Position numbers and translations under genes: made by a program | Notes under the pieces: model-generated | Told to the model about the DNA's origin: nothing | What the model saw: the letters and a program-made list of their open reading frames with translations, nothing else | The model's database searches: none | NCBI RefSeq assembly: GCF_963678835.1 | Contig: NZ_OY787469.1 | Location: 3,472,001 to 3,536,000, forward strand | Origin: an uncultured Desulfuromonas sp. | Lineage (GTDB): Bacteria > Desulfobacterota > Desulfuromonadia > Desulfuromonadales > Desulfuromonadaceae | DNA: 64,000 nt | Reading direction: 5' to 3' | Part shown: positions 36,980-46,586 of the stretch, in pieces | Layout: the number at the start of each line of letters is the position of its first letter | Position numbering within the stretch: position 1 is the first letter of the stretch

Positions 36980-37066
36980 GCCGAAGTGGTGGAACTGGTA
37001 GACACGCCATCTTGAGGGGGTGGTGGCCAATTGGTCGTGCGAGTTCGAGTCTCGCCTTCGGCACCA
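36980..37066 (+). tRNA. tRNA-Leu (GAG)
   Basis: The acceptor arms GCCGAAG and CTTCGGC pair. The anticodon stem CCATC/GGTGG encloses TTGAGGG, giving anticodon GAG. A long variable arm (GGTGGCCAATTGGTC region), the T loop GTTCGAGTC and an encoded CCA follow. The length of 87 is right for a class II leucine tRNA. Confidence 0.95.
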
Positions 37067-37096
37067 AATGAAACAACCTGCTGATTTACTTCAGCA

Positions 37097-37354
37097 TTGA
37101 AACCCAATCTTCCTAACAAGTTCCCTAAAGTGGGACACACAAGTGGAGATTGGGTTTTGTCTTTTCATCTCACCAAACGCAACCAGATTTATTATTTTCG
37201 TATTCGTATCCTACAAGACCCCACAAGTGACTTCCCCACCAAAGACGTCAAGAAATCCTTACGCACGAAAGACAGGGCAGCAGCCAAGCTACAGTGTTCA
37301 CACAGGGAAACGAAGTTCAGGCTGTGCCGGACCATGTGGACAATGCAAAGTTGA
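37097..37354 (+). pseudogene. Tyrosine recombinase N-terminal fragment
   Basis: GDWVLSFHLTKRNQIYYFRI and FPTKDVKKSLRTKDRAAAKL match the N-terminal region of phage/island integrases of the type usually encoded next to a tRNA attachment site. The frame then loses similarity and stops, and the catalytic domain is absent. It begins about 30 bases after the tRNA, the normal position for the integrase of such an element. Confidence 0.7.
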
Positions 37355-37386
37355 ACCTGTGTCTCCGGGAAAACCGTTTCTATGGC

Positions 37387-37782
37387 TTATGGAAAACCTT
37401 TGAGTCCATCGACGCAGTCACGGGTGGTCATGCCGCGAGCGTACAGGGCAATGATCTTGTCGTCGAAACCACTGAAGCGACTCTGTCCTTTGGGCAGAAT
37501 CGCTGGATCAAAGCTGGCATCACGATCGCGGGAAACGGTGATATCAAGTTCACCAAACTCCCCTTTGATCCTCTTTTGATAACTACCATTACGGGTGCTA
37601 CCAACTTTATTGGTCGAGGGAGCGTTCTTCTCATAACCGAGATGATCGGTCATCTCGGCCTGCATAGCTCGCTCCAGCACTTGTTTGGTCAGTTGTTTCA
37701 GTAGCCCGGTTTCCCCGATGAGGTCTTCAGGATTCTTGTACTCCTTCATCAGGGCATCAAGCAAATCGTCCGGTATGGTCAT
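37387..37782 (-). pseudogene. IS256-family transposase, truncated
   Basis: About 131 N-terminal codons remain: TGLLKQLTKQVLERAMQAEM, GYEKNAPS, NGSYQKRIKGEFGELDITVS, DRDASFDPAILPK, GFDDKIIALYARGMTTRDC. Family members are about 400 residues, so the DDE catalytic core is missing. GGAGG precedes the ATG, and GGGTGTAAAAAACTTTGTGT near 37830-37855 (minus strand) looks like the element's terminal repeat. The 3' part was lost at about 37387. Confidence 0.85.
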
Positions 37783-38025
37783 TTTTTGTTCCTCCTGTCG
37801 TTACGGGTTGTAACCGACTGGGACCATTTACACAAAGTTTTTTACACCCTCTGCTGAGGTGGTACAGGGCGAAGTGGAAAAATGGAAGCTATTCCATAGC
37901 CAAACGATGGAAGATCATGGGTGCAGATAATTATCAAAAAGGGCCTTCCTCCACTCAAAACAATCTAATAAATTCGGCTTCTTGCGCCGGAACTCTCAAT
38001 CTCGCCTTCGCCACCAAATGAAGAT

Positions 38026-38059
38026 AAAACCCGATACATTGATTTGTATCGGGTTTTTT
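38026..38059. terminator. Terminator between the element remnant and the GGDEF-EAL gene
   Basis: AAAACCCGATAC pairs with GTATCGGGTTTT, with a T-run on the plus strand and an A-run on the other. It may be the original tRNA-Leu terminator displaced by the integration, and also ends the convergent gene. Confidence 0.85.
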
Positions 38060-38093
38060 GTTGTTTAAAATGTTGGAACTCAGAACTCTGAAC

Positions 38094-41051
38094 TCAGGCA
38101 GTGAGCATATCAATCGAAAATAATTTTGCAAATTCCTCCTGTGGCAAGGGTTTCGAGTAGAGATAGCCCTGCCCATAACGGAAGCCCATGGCCTTGAGAT
38201 ATTCACCCTGAATCTCTTCTTCGATCCCCTCGGCGATCAGTTCAAATTCCATCTCGCGGGTAAAGGCAACCAGCGATTTTGCCAGTGCGGCATCGCCTTT
38301 ACTGTGATGAATATCGGTGACAAAAGCCCGATCAAGCTTGATTTTATCCACAGGAAATCGCTTCAGATAGGCGAGAGAGGTATAACCGGTACCGAAATCA
38401 TCCAGTGCCAATGGCACTCCCAGAGCATGCAACTCACCCATCTTCTTGATGGCCAAATCGATATCGGCGAGCATTAAGCTCTCGGTCAGTTCAAGTTCCA
38501 TGCACCTGGCCGGAATGTCATGTTTTTCAATAATGCGCTTCACCATCTCAATAAAATCGTCGGTGACAAATTGTTTCACAGAAATATTCACGGCAATTGG
38601 CAGCCAATCCCTCTTCGTTTCATAGTGACTGCGGATTTGTTTTGCCGCTTGCTCAAGCACCCACTGGCCGATGGGAAGAATTAATCCACTCTCTTCCGCA
38701 ATTGGAATCATCCGCACCGGAGAGACCCAACCCAACTCATCATTATGCCAACGCAGCAGCGCTTCAGCAGCTACAATTCTGCGATTTTCGAGATCAACCT
38801 GAGGCTGATAATAAAGCTGCAACTCCTGCCTTTCCAGGGCCTTATGCAGCAGCGTGGTCAGGTGAAGGGTCTCTTCAGCCTGCTGGGAAAATTCCCGAGA
38901 AAAATAGCAGTGACAGTCACGACCTTTTTTCTTGGACTGATGCATGGCATTTTCAGCTTTCTGCATCAATCCAAGATCGTCTGAGCTGTCTTTGGGGAAA
39001 AGAGCAATACCGATGCTTGCCGTCATGAAAAGTTCGTTCTCATCAGCAACAAAGGGAAGCCGGATGGCTTCGAGGATCTTGTTTGCAACAGCTGACGCAT
39101 CAAGCCCATCTGCACCGCAGTAGGTCATCAGAGTAAATTCATCGCCACTGTGACGACAGAAGGTATCTTCTTCGCGAAGACAGCTTTTGAGTCTGCGGGC
39201 AACCTCAATAAGGATTTTGTCACCAATAGCATGGCCGAGACTGTCATTGATTTTTTTGAAATGATCCAGCCCCAGAGAATACACGGCCAGGGTTGAAACA
39301 TTGCGTTGAGCATGTTTGATCGCCTGCTGCAGTCGATCGCGAAATAAAACCCGGTTGGCCATGCCGGTGAGCGGATCGGTCTGGGCCAGGTGAAGTACTT
39401 TTTGTTCTAACGCTTTTTCGTTACTCAGGTCGGTAAAAATGCCGACATAGCGGTAAACGTCACCAGTATCATCGGTCAATGCACGAATCGACAACATCTC
39501 CGGATAGCTCTCACCGCTTTTGTTTCGGTTCCAGATTTCCCCCTGCCATTGACCATGTTTCTCCAGTTCCTCCCACATATCATGGTAAAAGGCTCTCCCA
39601 TGAACTGCGGACTGAAACATGCGGGGATTGCTGCCCAGCACCTCTTCTTTTGTATAACCGCTGATTTTGCAGAAAGCATTGTTAACCGCAATAATCGTCC
39701 CGGCCACATCCGTAACCAGAACGCCGTCATTACTGTTTTCAACAACGGTCATCAGCTGTTTGAGCCGACCTTCTTTTGCGAGACGGTCCCGAATATCCCG
39801 CACCGAACTCAGCACTGCGGTCTTCCCCCGAAATGAAACCAGCGTGCTGTTAACCTCCACGGGAATTTCTTCGCCATTTTTCGTCTTATGCAGGCATTTA
39901 AACACAATGGTCCGCCCCTGCAAAATCTCGCCAAAACGATCACAATTTTCATTTTTGCAAACTTGAGTACAATGGCTGCCAATCAGTTCTTCTTCCTGAT
40001 AGCCGAGTAATGAGAGAAATGCCTGATTAGCCATTAACATATGCCCGTTGATATCACGCACCACCAGACCATCAGCAACAGTATTAAATAAATCCTGATA
40101 GGTCCTCAGGCTGTTCTTCAGATCAACGCTTAAACTTTCAAGCTTTTCCTTATAGCGATGCACATCAGAAACATCATGGATGAGAAGCTGGATCTTTTGA
40201 GCTCCTTTCACCGTCATGAGACTGGCGATCACCTCAAGATAGAGATCCTGGTCAGCCTGATGGACAACGTCACAGCAAAACCCCTCCTGTCGTGTCTTAT
40301 CGATAAATTGCTGTACAGACAGAAAACTTTCTGGTGAATGAAAGCTTCCAAGGTGAACCGGCAGGCTATTCGGCGAAATATTGAACAGGTTCACGGCCTC
40401 AGGGTTCAATTTTTCAATTTCCCCAGTTTCAGAGAGGATCAGGATTGCTTCTTTACTTTGTTCAAAAAGGGCTTCATAAGAGGCGGCCTGACTTTTTGCT
40501 TCAAAATAGAGAGGGTCAAGACCAAGTTTCTTAACGACCAGCCACACCAGCGCCGCCAGAAAAAAAAGCGGCAACGCGACAACAACGCCGAGAATCCCCG
40601 CATTTTCCAACCACCATAACCCTTTGAGCTGATCCTGTTTTTTCAGCTCCAGAACGCCTTCATGAACATTGTTGCTATGCAGATCTTTTTTTGCGGCGCG
40701 AAACGCGTTATCGGAATCGACAGGCCGAGTGGCCGAAAAAACGGCAAAACCATTCGGAGATGTCAGGGAAATTGCCACATATTCAGGATGCTTTTCAAAA
40801 TAATCGTTAAGCATCTTGCGCACCTGCACATAGTCACTACGCAGCAATGCCTCACTCACCATCGAAACAAGCAGATCCTGTTCGATATTAAAGCTTTGCT
40901 GCAATGCCTGTTCCAGTTGCTTTTCACGCGCCATGGATGACATCAGCCCGGCCAGACCGATAAACAGGCAAAACACCACGGTCAGCATCACGGCAACACG
41001 ACGGTACGACATGATACTTTTCAAGGCAGAGCTATTATTCATTGTCGGCAT
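38094..41051 (-). CDS. Membrane PAS-GGDEF-EAL c-di-GMP protein
   Basis: This 985-residue protein starts with a transmembrane segment (VAVMLTVVFCLFIGLAGLM), a small periplasmic domain, and a second segment (GVVVALPLFFLAALVWLVV). Several PAS domains follow (YQEEELIGSHCTQVC, SGYTKEEVLGSNPRMFQ). The cyclase domain reads HSGDEF instead of GGDEF, which is tolerated in some active enzymes, with an REED inhibition site. The EAL domain looks complete: EALLRW, NISVKQF, ELTES, DDFGTGYTSLAYLKRF and AEGIEEE. It could make or degrade c-di-GMP. Its start overlaps the PhnD-like gene by 17 bases, so that binding protein probably supplies its periplasmic signal. Confidence 0.92.
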   Translation of the reverse strand: MPTMNNSSALKSIMSYRRVAVMLTVVFCLFIGLAGLMSSMAREKQLEQALQQSFNIEQDLLVSMVSEALLRSDYVQVRKMLNDYFEKHPEYVAISLTSPNGFAVFSATRPVDSDNAFRAAKKDLHSNNVHEGVLELKKQDQLKGLWWLENAGILGVVVALPLFFLAALVWLVVKKLGLDPLYFEAKSQAASYEALFEQSKEAILILSETGEIEKLNPEAVNLFNISPNSLPVHLGSFHSPESFLSVQQFIDKTRQEGFCCDVVHQADQDLYLEVIASLMTVKGAQKIQLLIHDVSDVHRYKEKLESLSVDLKNSLRTYQDLFNTVADGLVVRDINGHMLMANQAFLSLLGYQEEELIGSHCTQVCKNENCDRFGEILQGRTIVFKCLHKTKNGEEIPVEVNSTLVSFRGKTAVLSSVRDIRDRLAKEGRLKQLMTVVENSNDGVLVTDVAGTIIAVNNAFCKISGYTKEEVLGSNPRMFQSAVHGRAFYHDMWEELEKHGQWQGEIWNRNKSGESYPEMLSIRALTDDTGDVYRYVGIFTDLSNEKALEQKVLHLAQTDPLTGMANRVLFRDRLQQAIKHAQRNVSTLAVYSLGLDHFKKINDSLGHAIGDKILIEVARRLKSCLREEDTFCRHSGDEFTLMTYCGADGLDASAVANKILEAIRLPFVADENELFMTASIGIALFPKDSSDDLGLMQKAENAMHQSKKKGRDCHCYFSREFSQQAEETLHLTTLLHKALERQELQLYYQPQVDLENRRIVAAEALLRWHNDELGWVSPVRMIPIAEESGLILPIGQWVLEQAAKQIRSHYETKRDWLPIAVNISVKQFVTDDFIEMVKRIIEKHDIPARCMELELTESLMLADIDLAIKKMGELHALGVPLALDDFGTGYTSLAYLKRFPVDKIKLDRAFVTDIHHSKGDAALAKSLVAFTREMEFELIAEGIEEEIQGEYLKAMGFRYGQGYLYSKPLPQEEFAKLFSIDMLTA

Positions 41052-41892
41052 CCAGATCTTCTGCTTTCAGGCATTCAGTACACAAGCGTAAAGAGTCATA
41101 GTCTTCGTCACATGCAGGCCTTATTGCAACGGCATCTAAACGGATCTTGCGGAGAATCTGCGCGCCGGAATCACTTTCATGAAGATGATGCAAAACTTTT
41201 TTTATCTCCTGAGCAATCTGCGGCTTCAGCTGGGGACAGGCAACAAAAGCATGATCCGCGACCTTCGGCTGTTCTGCCAGAACGCGCAGCCCCATATCAC
41301 TCATCTGTTCATAGGCTTCATACTTGACTGAGCCTGCGTCGAATTTACCCGCCAATACGGCAAAGGCCACATTCTGATGGTTGCCCAAAAACGCATAAGC
41401 ACTCAAATCGTCGAGGGAAATTCCCGCCTTATGCAACAGATGACAAGCCAATCTGAACCCCATGGTCGATTGCCGGGAAACAAAAGCCACCGAGTGCTGT
41501 TTCAGCTCAGAAAGTTGTTTCAAAGAGCTGTCCTGTCTGACAATAATAGCCCCGCGCAAAAAAGGGATCTTGCCGTTAAGAACACCAAGTAACGCAACAT
41601 CAGGATTCCGGTCACGGGCTGAAATATAGAGCGAAGGTCCCATAAACGCGATATCACTTTGGCCTGAACACAGAGCCTCAACATGGGTCGGATAATCTTT
41701 TGAAATCTGCAACACAACCTCATAGCCGGTGCGAGATGAAAATTCATCGACCAAAGGCTGAAAACGTTCATGCAGTTCTAAAGCAGAAAGAAACGGATGC
41801 ACAGCAAAGATCAACGTCTGTGCCGTAACGACAGTGGAACCAAGCTGAAACGTCAGCACAAAAAACATCGTTATCAGCAGTCGTTTTACCAT
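41035..41892 (-). CDS. PhnD-like periplasmic binding protein, probable sensor subunit
   Basis: This 285-residue protein has a signal peptide (MVKRLLITMFFVLTFQLGS) and the phosphate/phosphonate-binding fold: FAVHPFLSALELHERFQPLV, GQSDIAFMGPSLYISARDR, AFLGNHQNVAFAVLAGKFDAG. No transporter permease or ATPase is nearby. Overlap with the downstream GGDEF-EAL gene indicates a signalling partner rather than transport. The start at 41892 follows GGAGG. The ligand cannot be read from sequence. Confidence 0.88.
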   Translation of the reverse strand: MVKRLLITMFFVLTFQLGSTVVTAQTLIFAVHPFLSALELHERFQPLVDEFSSRTGYEVVLQISKDYPTHVEALCSGQSDIAFMGPSLYISARDRNPDVALLGVLNGKIPFLRGAIIVRQDSSLKQLSELKQHSVAFVSRQSTMGFRLACHLLHKAGISLDDLSAYAFLGNHQNVAFAVLAGKFDAGSVKYEAYEQMSDMGLRVLAEQPKVADHAFVACPQLKPQIAQEIKKVLHHLHESDSGAQILRKIRLDAVAIRPACDEDYDSLRLCTECLKAEDLDADNE

Positions 41893-41968
41893 TATCTCGC
41901 CTCCAGACCGTACTTCTCTCGGCACCCCTCTGCACAAGTGCAAAACCGTTGATCACCTCGTTCCAATC

Positions 41969-42318
41969 TTAATCCGCCGGAGTGTCGCAATAACGCCCTT
42001 TTCCCTTCGACTCAGACATGGCTCGGTCTGCACAGCGGAAGAACAGGAGCTGCTCTTCGCCCTCCCGATAAAGGACAACACCAACACGTGTCGTCAACTG
42101 AAGACGGCAGGGGATGCAACAGCAATCATCCCCTCCAGCAAACGCGGACAGACATGCTCACACTCGTTTTTGTCCTTGCCGGAGTTAAAACAACAAAGTC
42201 TTCACCCCCAGCCGGGCAAGAAAATCGGTGTTACGCCCTTGCTGTTACAAATAAGCACAGACAACATTAGGCACTTCCTCGCCAATACTATGGCCAAAAG
42301 AATCATTAACTTTTTTAT
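41969..42318 (-). pseudogene. Decayed GGDEF-domain gene
   Basis: Reading the minus strand through several frames gives NDSFGHSIGEEV, then DFLARLGGEDFVVLTPAR, then LTTRVGVVLYREGEEQLLFF and CADRAMSESKGKGRYCD. These are successive parts of one GGDEF domain, interrupted by stops and frameshifts. The remnant lies directly downstream of the haem GGDEF-EAL gene and may be a decayed relative left from gene duplication. Confidence 0.75.
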
Positions 42319-42324
42319 AAATCG

Positions 42325-45102
42325 TCATTGTAGCAGTCTGGTCACATCATCAACCGGCATCGGCCGGTAAAAATAAAACCCCTGGATAAAATCACAGTGG
42401 TTATCCTTAAGAAACTTCAGCTGTTCAGCCGTCTCCACCCCTTCAGCAATGGTCTGCATATCAAGGCTCTTAGCAATACCGATGATACTGGTAGCCACTG
42501 CGTCAGCACTGAAGTCCTGCGTCACATCATCAATGAAAGAACGGTCAATTTTTAAATAATCCAACGGCAAACGGCGTAAATAATTGAGTGACGAATAGCC
42601 AGTGCCGAAATCATCCACAGCAAGGCGGATGCCCAGATCTTTTAAATCCTTCATAATACGAATCGACGACAACGGATTTTGCATAATCATACTTTCGGTC
42701 AATTCAAATTCAAACCAGTTTGAATCAATCTGATAATCATCGAAAATCGTTGAAACCTGTTTGGCAAAATCTAACGTCTGGAACTGTTTTGCCGAAAGGT
42801 TGACCGCGACCGGAACGATTGAACATCCCTGATCACACCATTGCCTTAATTGGCGGCAAACCTCTTCGATGACCCACAAGCCAATTTCATGAATCAGCCC
42901 TGTTTGCTCAGCCAGAGGAATAAACACTCCAGGGGAGATCATGCCTTTATCGGCAGAGATCCACCGCAGTAAGGCTTCAAGGCCAACAATGTTCTCACTC
43001 GCGGCATCCACTTTAGGCTGGTAATAAACCTGCAATTCTTTTTTGGCAATGGCTTGGCGCAAATCGGCTTCCAGTTCAAGAGATTCCAGAAGCAAATGAT
43101 CCATTGAGGGTTCAAAAACACATGTTTTGCCACGCGTCTCTTTGGCTTTGTACATGGCCACATCGGCATGGCGCAACAATTCAACGGAGCTGATACCATG
43201 ATCAGGATAGGAACAAATACCGGCGCTAGCGGTAATAAGAATTTGACGTCCGTCGAGGTTAAACGGTCTGGAGAGTTGCTCATTGATTACCCCTGTCACA
43301 TGTAATGCATCAGCCAAGGTGTTAATCTCGTGAAAAACAATAACAAATTCATCGCCGCCTAGGCGGGCAACGGTGTCGGATTCACGAACAGCGCCTGTTA
43401 AACGATCCGCAACGAGTTGTAAAAGACTGTCGCCACGGTCATGGCCAAGGCTGTCATTAATGACTTTAAACCGATCAATATCCAACAACATCAGAAACAC
43501 TGATGAGCGTGAACGTTTCGCGCTCAAAATCATCTGATCGAGTCGATCATGCAGCAACAGCCGGTTGGCCAACCCGGTTAAACTGTCATGAGTTGCCCAA
43601 TGTTCAAAATGCTGGGCATTCTCTTTTTCTTCAGTAATATCTTCTCCGATAAAAACAAAGTGACTGCACTTCTGATTGAGGTCATAGGTTGGTGCAATAG
43701 AGATACGCTCCCAGTAGAGCTCTCCACTCTTCGTTCGAGCTTGCCGTTCTTCGACCCAAGGCTTGGTGGCACTATAGGCAACATCACTCTGCCACAACCC
43801 GCAAACACGCTCATTAACAAAGCTATTCACGGGATTCTTCGAATCCCTGCATTCGTCCAGCGAGAATCCCTTTCGTTGGATAAATGACTGATTGATATAA
43901 ACAGGTGTTCCTTTACTTGTGGCCATCAAGAGGCAGATAGGACTTTGGTCGATGGCCTGCAACAGACGATGATTCTGTTGCTCAAATTTATTGCGCTCAG
44001 TTATATCGAGGAACAAACCAAACACATAGTTTCGATTGCCATACGACACAGTACTGGCCTGAACCTCAACATCCTTGAGTTGACCGTTTTTAGTAATCAG
44101 CTGAGCACTGAGCAGCTCATCTGGCGTTTCTTCAAGGTGTTTCCTGAATGTTTTACCGACATTAGCTGTCTCGTCTATTTCTGATTTTGGATGAAGAATT
44201 TTTTGAGATTGGCCAATCAGGTCCTCAGGTTTTCGTTCGACCAGAGAAGCCAATGTCTTGTTGCATTCAATAATCTCAGCCGTTTCAATATCTGCAATAG
44301 CGATCCCGATCAGGGATTCTTCGAACAAAACCCGGTACTTTTCTTCGGAAAGCGCAAGTTCCTGCTGCACTTCATCCTCACGGTTCAGGCTGCTTTGAAC
44401 CTGATGGCGCAAAAAGAGCAGAGCGGCAATGCCCAGTATCCACATCAGTGCATGATGCATCATGTCTTGGAAAAACAGATTCAACTGCGCTTCGCGGTAT
44501 GGCGCAAGTGGAACTGAGACACTTATTCCACCGCGAATATCGCCGACTTCATATCCCTGGACGCTATGGCATTTCAGACAAATGGTTTCAGTGTACATGG
44601 GCCGCATCAGGCGCAAATAGTCCTGACCGTCAATAGACTGGACCGCAACAATCTCAGCGGGTGTTTTTTCAAACTGTTCAAGGCAGGCTTTTTCCCAGTC
44701 ATCGGGGATGTTTTCGGCACGCAGAGGGGTTAGGCTGGTAATATGCCCTTTCGCACCATCTTGGATAACACCAAGTTCATAGACTTGACGGGTCATGTAG
44801 GCGGGATTGACTAGAGTGAGGCGTTTTCCGTCAGTTGTAACAACATCGCGGTGAGGGAGATGCACAAGGTGGGGGTTCGGTGGCGTATAATCACTGACAG
44901 GGACGTAAACACCTCCTTGTTTTGCCGCCCAACGCCGATAAACAAGATCCTTGTTGAAACGCCCCAGAGCCTCGGCTTTGGCCAAATGGGTGACCAACTG
45001 ATCTTGACTGTGATATTGTGAACAAGCGATATAAAGGGTAAGCCCCGACCATAGGATAAACAGGGAGGCCCACACCCCTTTTGTCGCTGTTCTATGAGTC
45101 AT
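42325..45102 (-). CDS. Haem-c DUF3365 sensor with PAS, GGDEF and EAL domains
   Basis: This 925-residue protein has an N-terminal membrane segment (WASLFILWSGLTLYIAC), then a DUF3365/Tll0287-like periplasmic domain with the c-type haem motif CLKCH near residue 185 (MYTETICLKCHSVQGYEVGD). After a second membrane segment come PAS domains, GGDEF (RLGGDEF with RESD inhibition site) and EAL (EALLRW, NLSAKQF, DDFGTGYSSLNYLRRL, AEGVET). Redox or gas-ligand sensing by haem would set c-di-GMP levels. The ATG at 45102 follows GGAG by 6 bases. Confidence 0.92.
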   Translation of the reverse strand: MTHRTATKGVWASLFILWSGLTLYIACSQYHSQDQLVTHLAKAEALGRFNKDLVYRRWAAKQGGVYVPVSDYTPPNPHLVHLPHRDVVTTDGKRLTLVNPAYMTRQVYELGVIQDGAKGHITSLTPLRAENIPDDWEKACLEQFEKTPAEIVAVQSIDGQDYLRLMRPMYTETICLKCHSVQGYEVGDIRGGISVSVPLAPYREAQLNLFFQDMMHHALMWILGIAALLFLRHQVQSSLNREDEVQQELALSEEKYRVLFEESLIGIAIADIETAEIIECNKTLASLVERKPEDLIGQSQKILHPKSEIDETANVGKTFRKHLEETPDELLSAQLITKNGQLKDVEVQASTVSYGNRNYVFGLFLDITERNKFEQQNHRLLQAIDQSPICLLMATSKGTPVYINQSFIQRKGFSLDECRDSKNPVNSFVNERVCGLWQSDVAYSATKPWVEERQARTKSGELYWERISIAPTYDLNQKCSHFVFIGEDITEEKENAQHFEHWATHDSLTGLANRLLLHDRLDQMILSAKRSRSSVFLMLLDIDRFKVINDSLGHDRGDSLLQLVADRLTGAVRESDTVARLGGDEFVIVFHEINTLADALHVTGVINEQLSRPFNLDGRQILITASAGICSYPDHGISSVELLRHADVAMYKAKETRGKTCVFEPSMDHLLLESLELEADLRQAIAKKELQVYYQPKVDAASENIVGLEALLRWISADKGMISPGVFIPLAEQTGLIHEIGLWVIEEVCRQLRQWCDQGCSIVPVAVNLSAKQFQTLDFAKQVSTIFDDYQIDSNWFEFELTESMIMQNPLSSIRIMKDLKDLGIRLAVDDFGTGYSSLNYLRRLPLDYLKIDRSFIDDVTQDFSADAVATSIIGIAKSLDMQTIAEGVETAEQLKFLKDNHCDFIQGFYFYRPMPVDDVTRLLQ

Positions 45103-45131
45103 ATACCACTCCAATTCATTGTGCCATCGGT

Positions 45132-46238
45132 TTAGGTCTGAAGACTTTTCACACAGTTTTTTCCGGCTTTTTTGGCCTCATAAACTCCCTTATCTGCCGC
45201 CACGAGCAGTTCTTCTATCGTTGTCACCTCTTTTGACATCGCAGCGACACCGATGCTGACACTGGCTTGACGACACGCATCGTCAAGAGGGTACTGTAAC
45301 CGGCAAATCGCCTGATGCACCAGTTCCGCGACGTACATTGCCCCCACAATGTCCGTTTGGGGACAGATGATAAGAAATTCATCACCACCCATTCGGCAAA
45401 CAATATCATCCGTGCGCACGGCTTCTTTGATTTGACGGGCTAACAGGCACAACACCTGATCTCCCACATCGTGACCGTAGGTATCATTAATCTCTTTGAA
45501 GCCGTCTGCATCCACCATAATGCACGCCAGAGAATGACCGACGGATTCTGCTTCTTGCCAAACCGTGTCAAGAGACAACAAGGCATAACGGCGGTTACAA
45601 AGCCCAGTCAAAAAGTCGGTTATAGCCAACTCTCCGAGCTTTTGATTGGCTTTCATCAACTCATGTGTTCTCTCTTCAACGCGTCGTTCGAGCGTCTGAT
45701 TCAACGCACGCAATTCATGATTACGACTGAGAACCTGATGAAATAAACGATTGAGCGCCTCAAGTAAAACTCCTTTCGCTCCATCCATCTGCTGTTCACA
45801 ATAGGAATAAGCGTTTTGAGGAGTTTCGCCTTTTTCAATCAAAGCCACCTGTTCACCAAGACTTCGATCAGAACCGAGAATATGGTAGATCAGCCAATTC
45901 ATCAAAAATTCAAATAAGGGCTTTCCCGTATCCCGCCCCAGTTTACTTTCACCATAAAGATGAAGGACACTCTGCAGAAAGCTGGCATGCTCATTTTTAT
46001 GGTCATCCACATGACGTAAGTCAACATTAACCGACTCCATCAGGTCTTCTTCTTCAGAAAAATGATATTGAGTATACGAGACCAGCTCTGCGAAGATATC
46101 TTCCATCTCCCGGCACAGAGCATTTTTATCGGAAAGGATCTGCCCAAAGCGATTGGTAACGTCCACTAAACGGCGATGTTGTGCATCGACTTTTTTGAGC
46201 CCCGTTTCAAAATTTTGATTCCAGACGATGACATCCAT
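45132..46238 (-). CDS. Hemerythrin-GGDEF diguanylate cyclase
   Basis: This 368-residue soluble protein has an N-terminal bacteriohemerythrin domain with the iron ligands in VDAQHRRLVD, YHFSEEEDLM, HVDDHKNEH and WLIYHILGSDRSLG. A coiled coil (LNQTLERRVEERTHELMKAN) leads to an intact GGDEF domain (RMGGDEF, inhibition site RTDD). Such proteins couple oxygen or redox state at a di-iron centre to c-di-GMP synthesis. The ATG at 46238 was preferred over an upstream TTG because the hemerythrin domain starts at once (MDVIVWNQNF). Its stop is 30 bases before the haem sensor gene, suggesting co-transcription. Confidence 0.92.
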   Translation of the reverse strand: MDVIVWNQNFETGLKKVDAQHRRLVDVTNRFGQILSDKNALCREMEDIFAELVSYTQYHFSEEEDLMESVNVDLRHVDDHKNEHASFLQSVLHLYGESKLGRDTGKPLFEFLMNWLIYHILGSDRSLGEQVALIEKGETPQNAYSYCEQQMDGAKGVLLEALNRLFHQVLSRNHELRALNQTLERRVEERTHELMKANQKLGELAITDFLTGLCNRRYALLSLDTVWQEAESVGHSLACIMVDADGFKEINDTYGHDVGDQVLCLLARQIKEAVRTDDIVCRMGGDEFLIICPQTDIVGAMYVAELVHQAICRLQYPLDDACRQASVSIGVAAMSKEVTTIEELLVAADKGVYEAKKAGKNCVKSLQT

Positions 46239-46586
46239 ACAGACAATTCCAGACAATCACTAAAATTCGCCAACTCAATAAAAAGACAAAGGAGCCAAAG
46301 AGCTCGCTTCATAAAAAAAAGAATTTTAACATAAATTTAACATCTTAGATGGATTTTCTAAAAAACCCCGAACCTTTCCACCCCCATCAGACGGACCATG
46401 CAAAAACGGATATCGTATACAGCAAGACCATCCCCCTTTCGCTTTGCCCCTCTCATTTTAACTGGCTGTGAAGCCCAGGGACGGGCGACCAAAATCAAGA
46501 ACCGATTTTTAAGTCCTTGCTTTTGTAACTAAGATGGAAATCGCAATTTCGGCTTGCGTCGTTGAAAAGGCACGGATGGCACGTGT
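46239..46586. other. Intergenic region with a dispersed hairpin motif
   Basis: No gene was found in about 350 bases. At 46471-46495 the bases AAGCCCAGGGACGGGCGACC and following AAAAT form a small hairpin. Similar sequences occur in two other intergenic gaps, at 27928-27953 and about 62611-62637. The rest is AT-rich and should hold the promoter of the hemerythrin gene. Confidence 0.4.

Larger units (their letters stand above)
37050..38022. mobile_element. Decayed integrative element at the tRNA-Leu 3' end
   Basis: TCTCGCCTTCGGCACCAAAT plus GAA at 37050-37072, the tRNA 3' end and the bases beyond, is repeated at 38000-38022 with one mismatch (22 of 23). Between the copies lie the start of a tyrosine recombinase and a truncated IS256-type transposase. 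This is the pattern of a tRNA-targeting island with attL and attR that has lost almost all cargo. A region of unclear origin fills about 37860-37999. Confidence 0.7.

Noticed and set aside
38000..38022. Possible second tRNA-Leu
   Set aside because: Only the 3' end is present; there is no acceptor partner, D arm or anticodon stem, so it is treated as an attachment-site copy.
41035..41892. Phosphonate ABC transporter component
   Set aside because: There are no permease or ATPase genes nearby, and it overlaps a signalling gene; annotated as a probable sensor subunit instead.
38094..46586. c-di-GMP riboswitch in the c-di-GMP gene cluster
   Set aside because: I looked for the conserved GEMM aptamer pattern in the gaps and leaders and did not find one.
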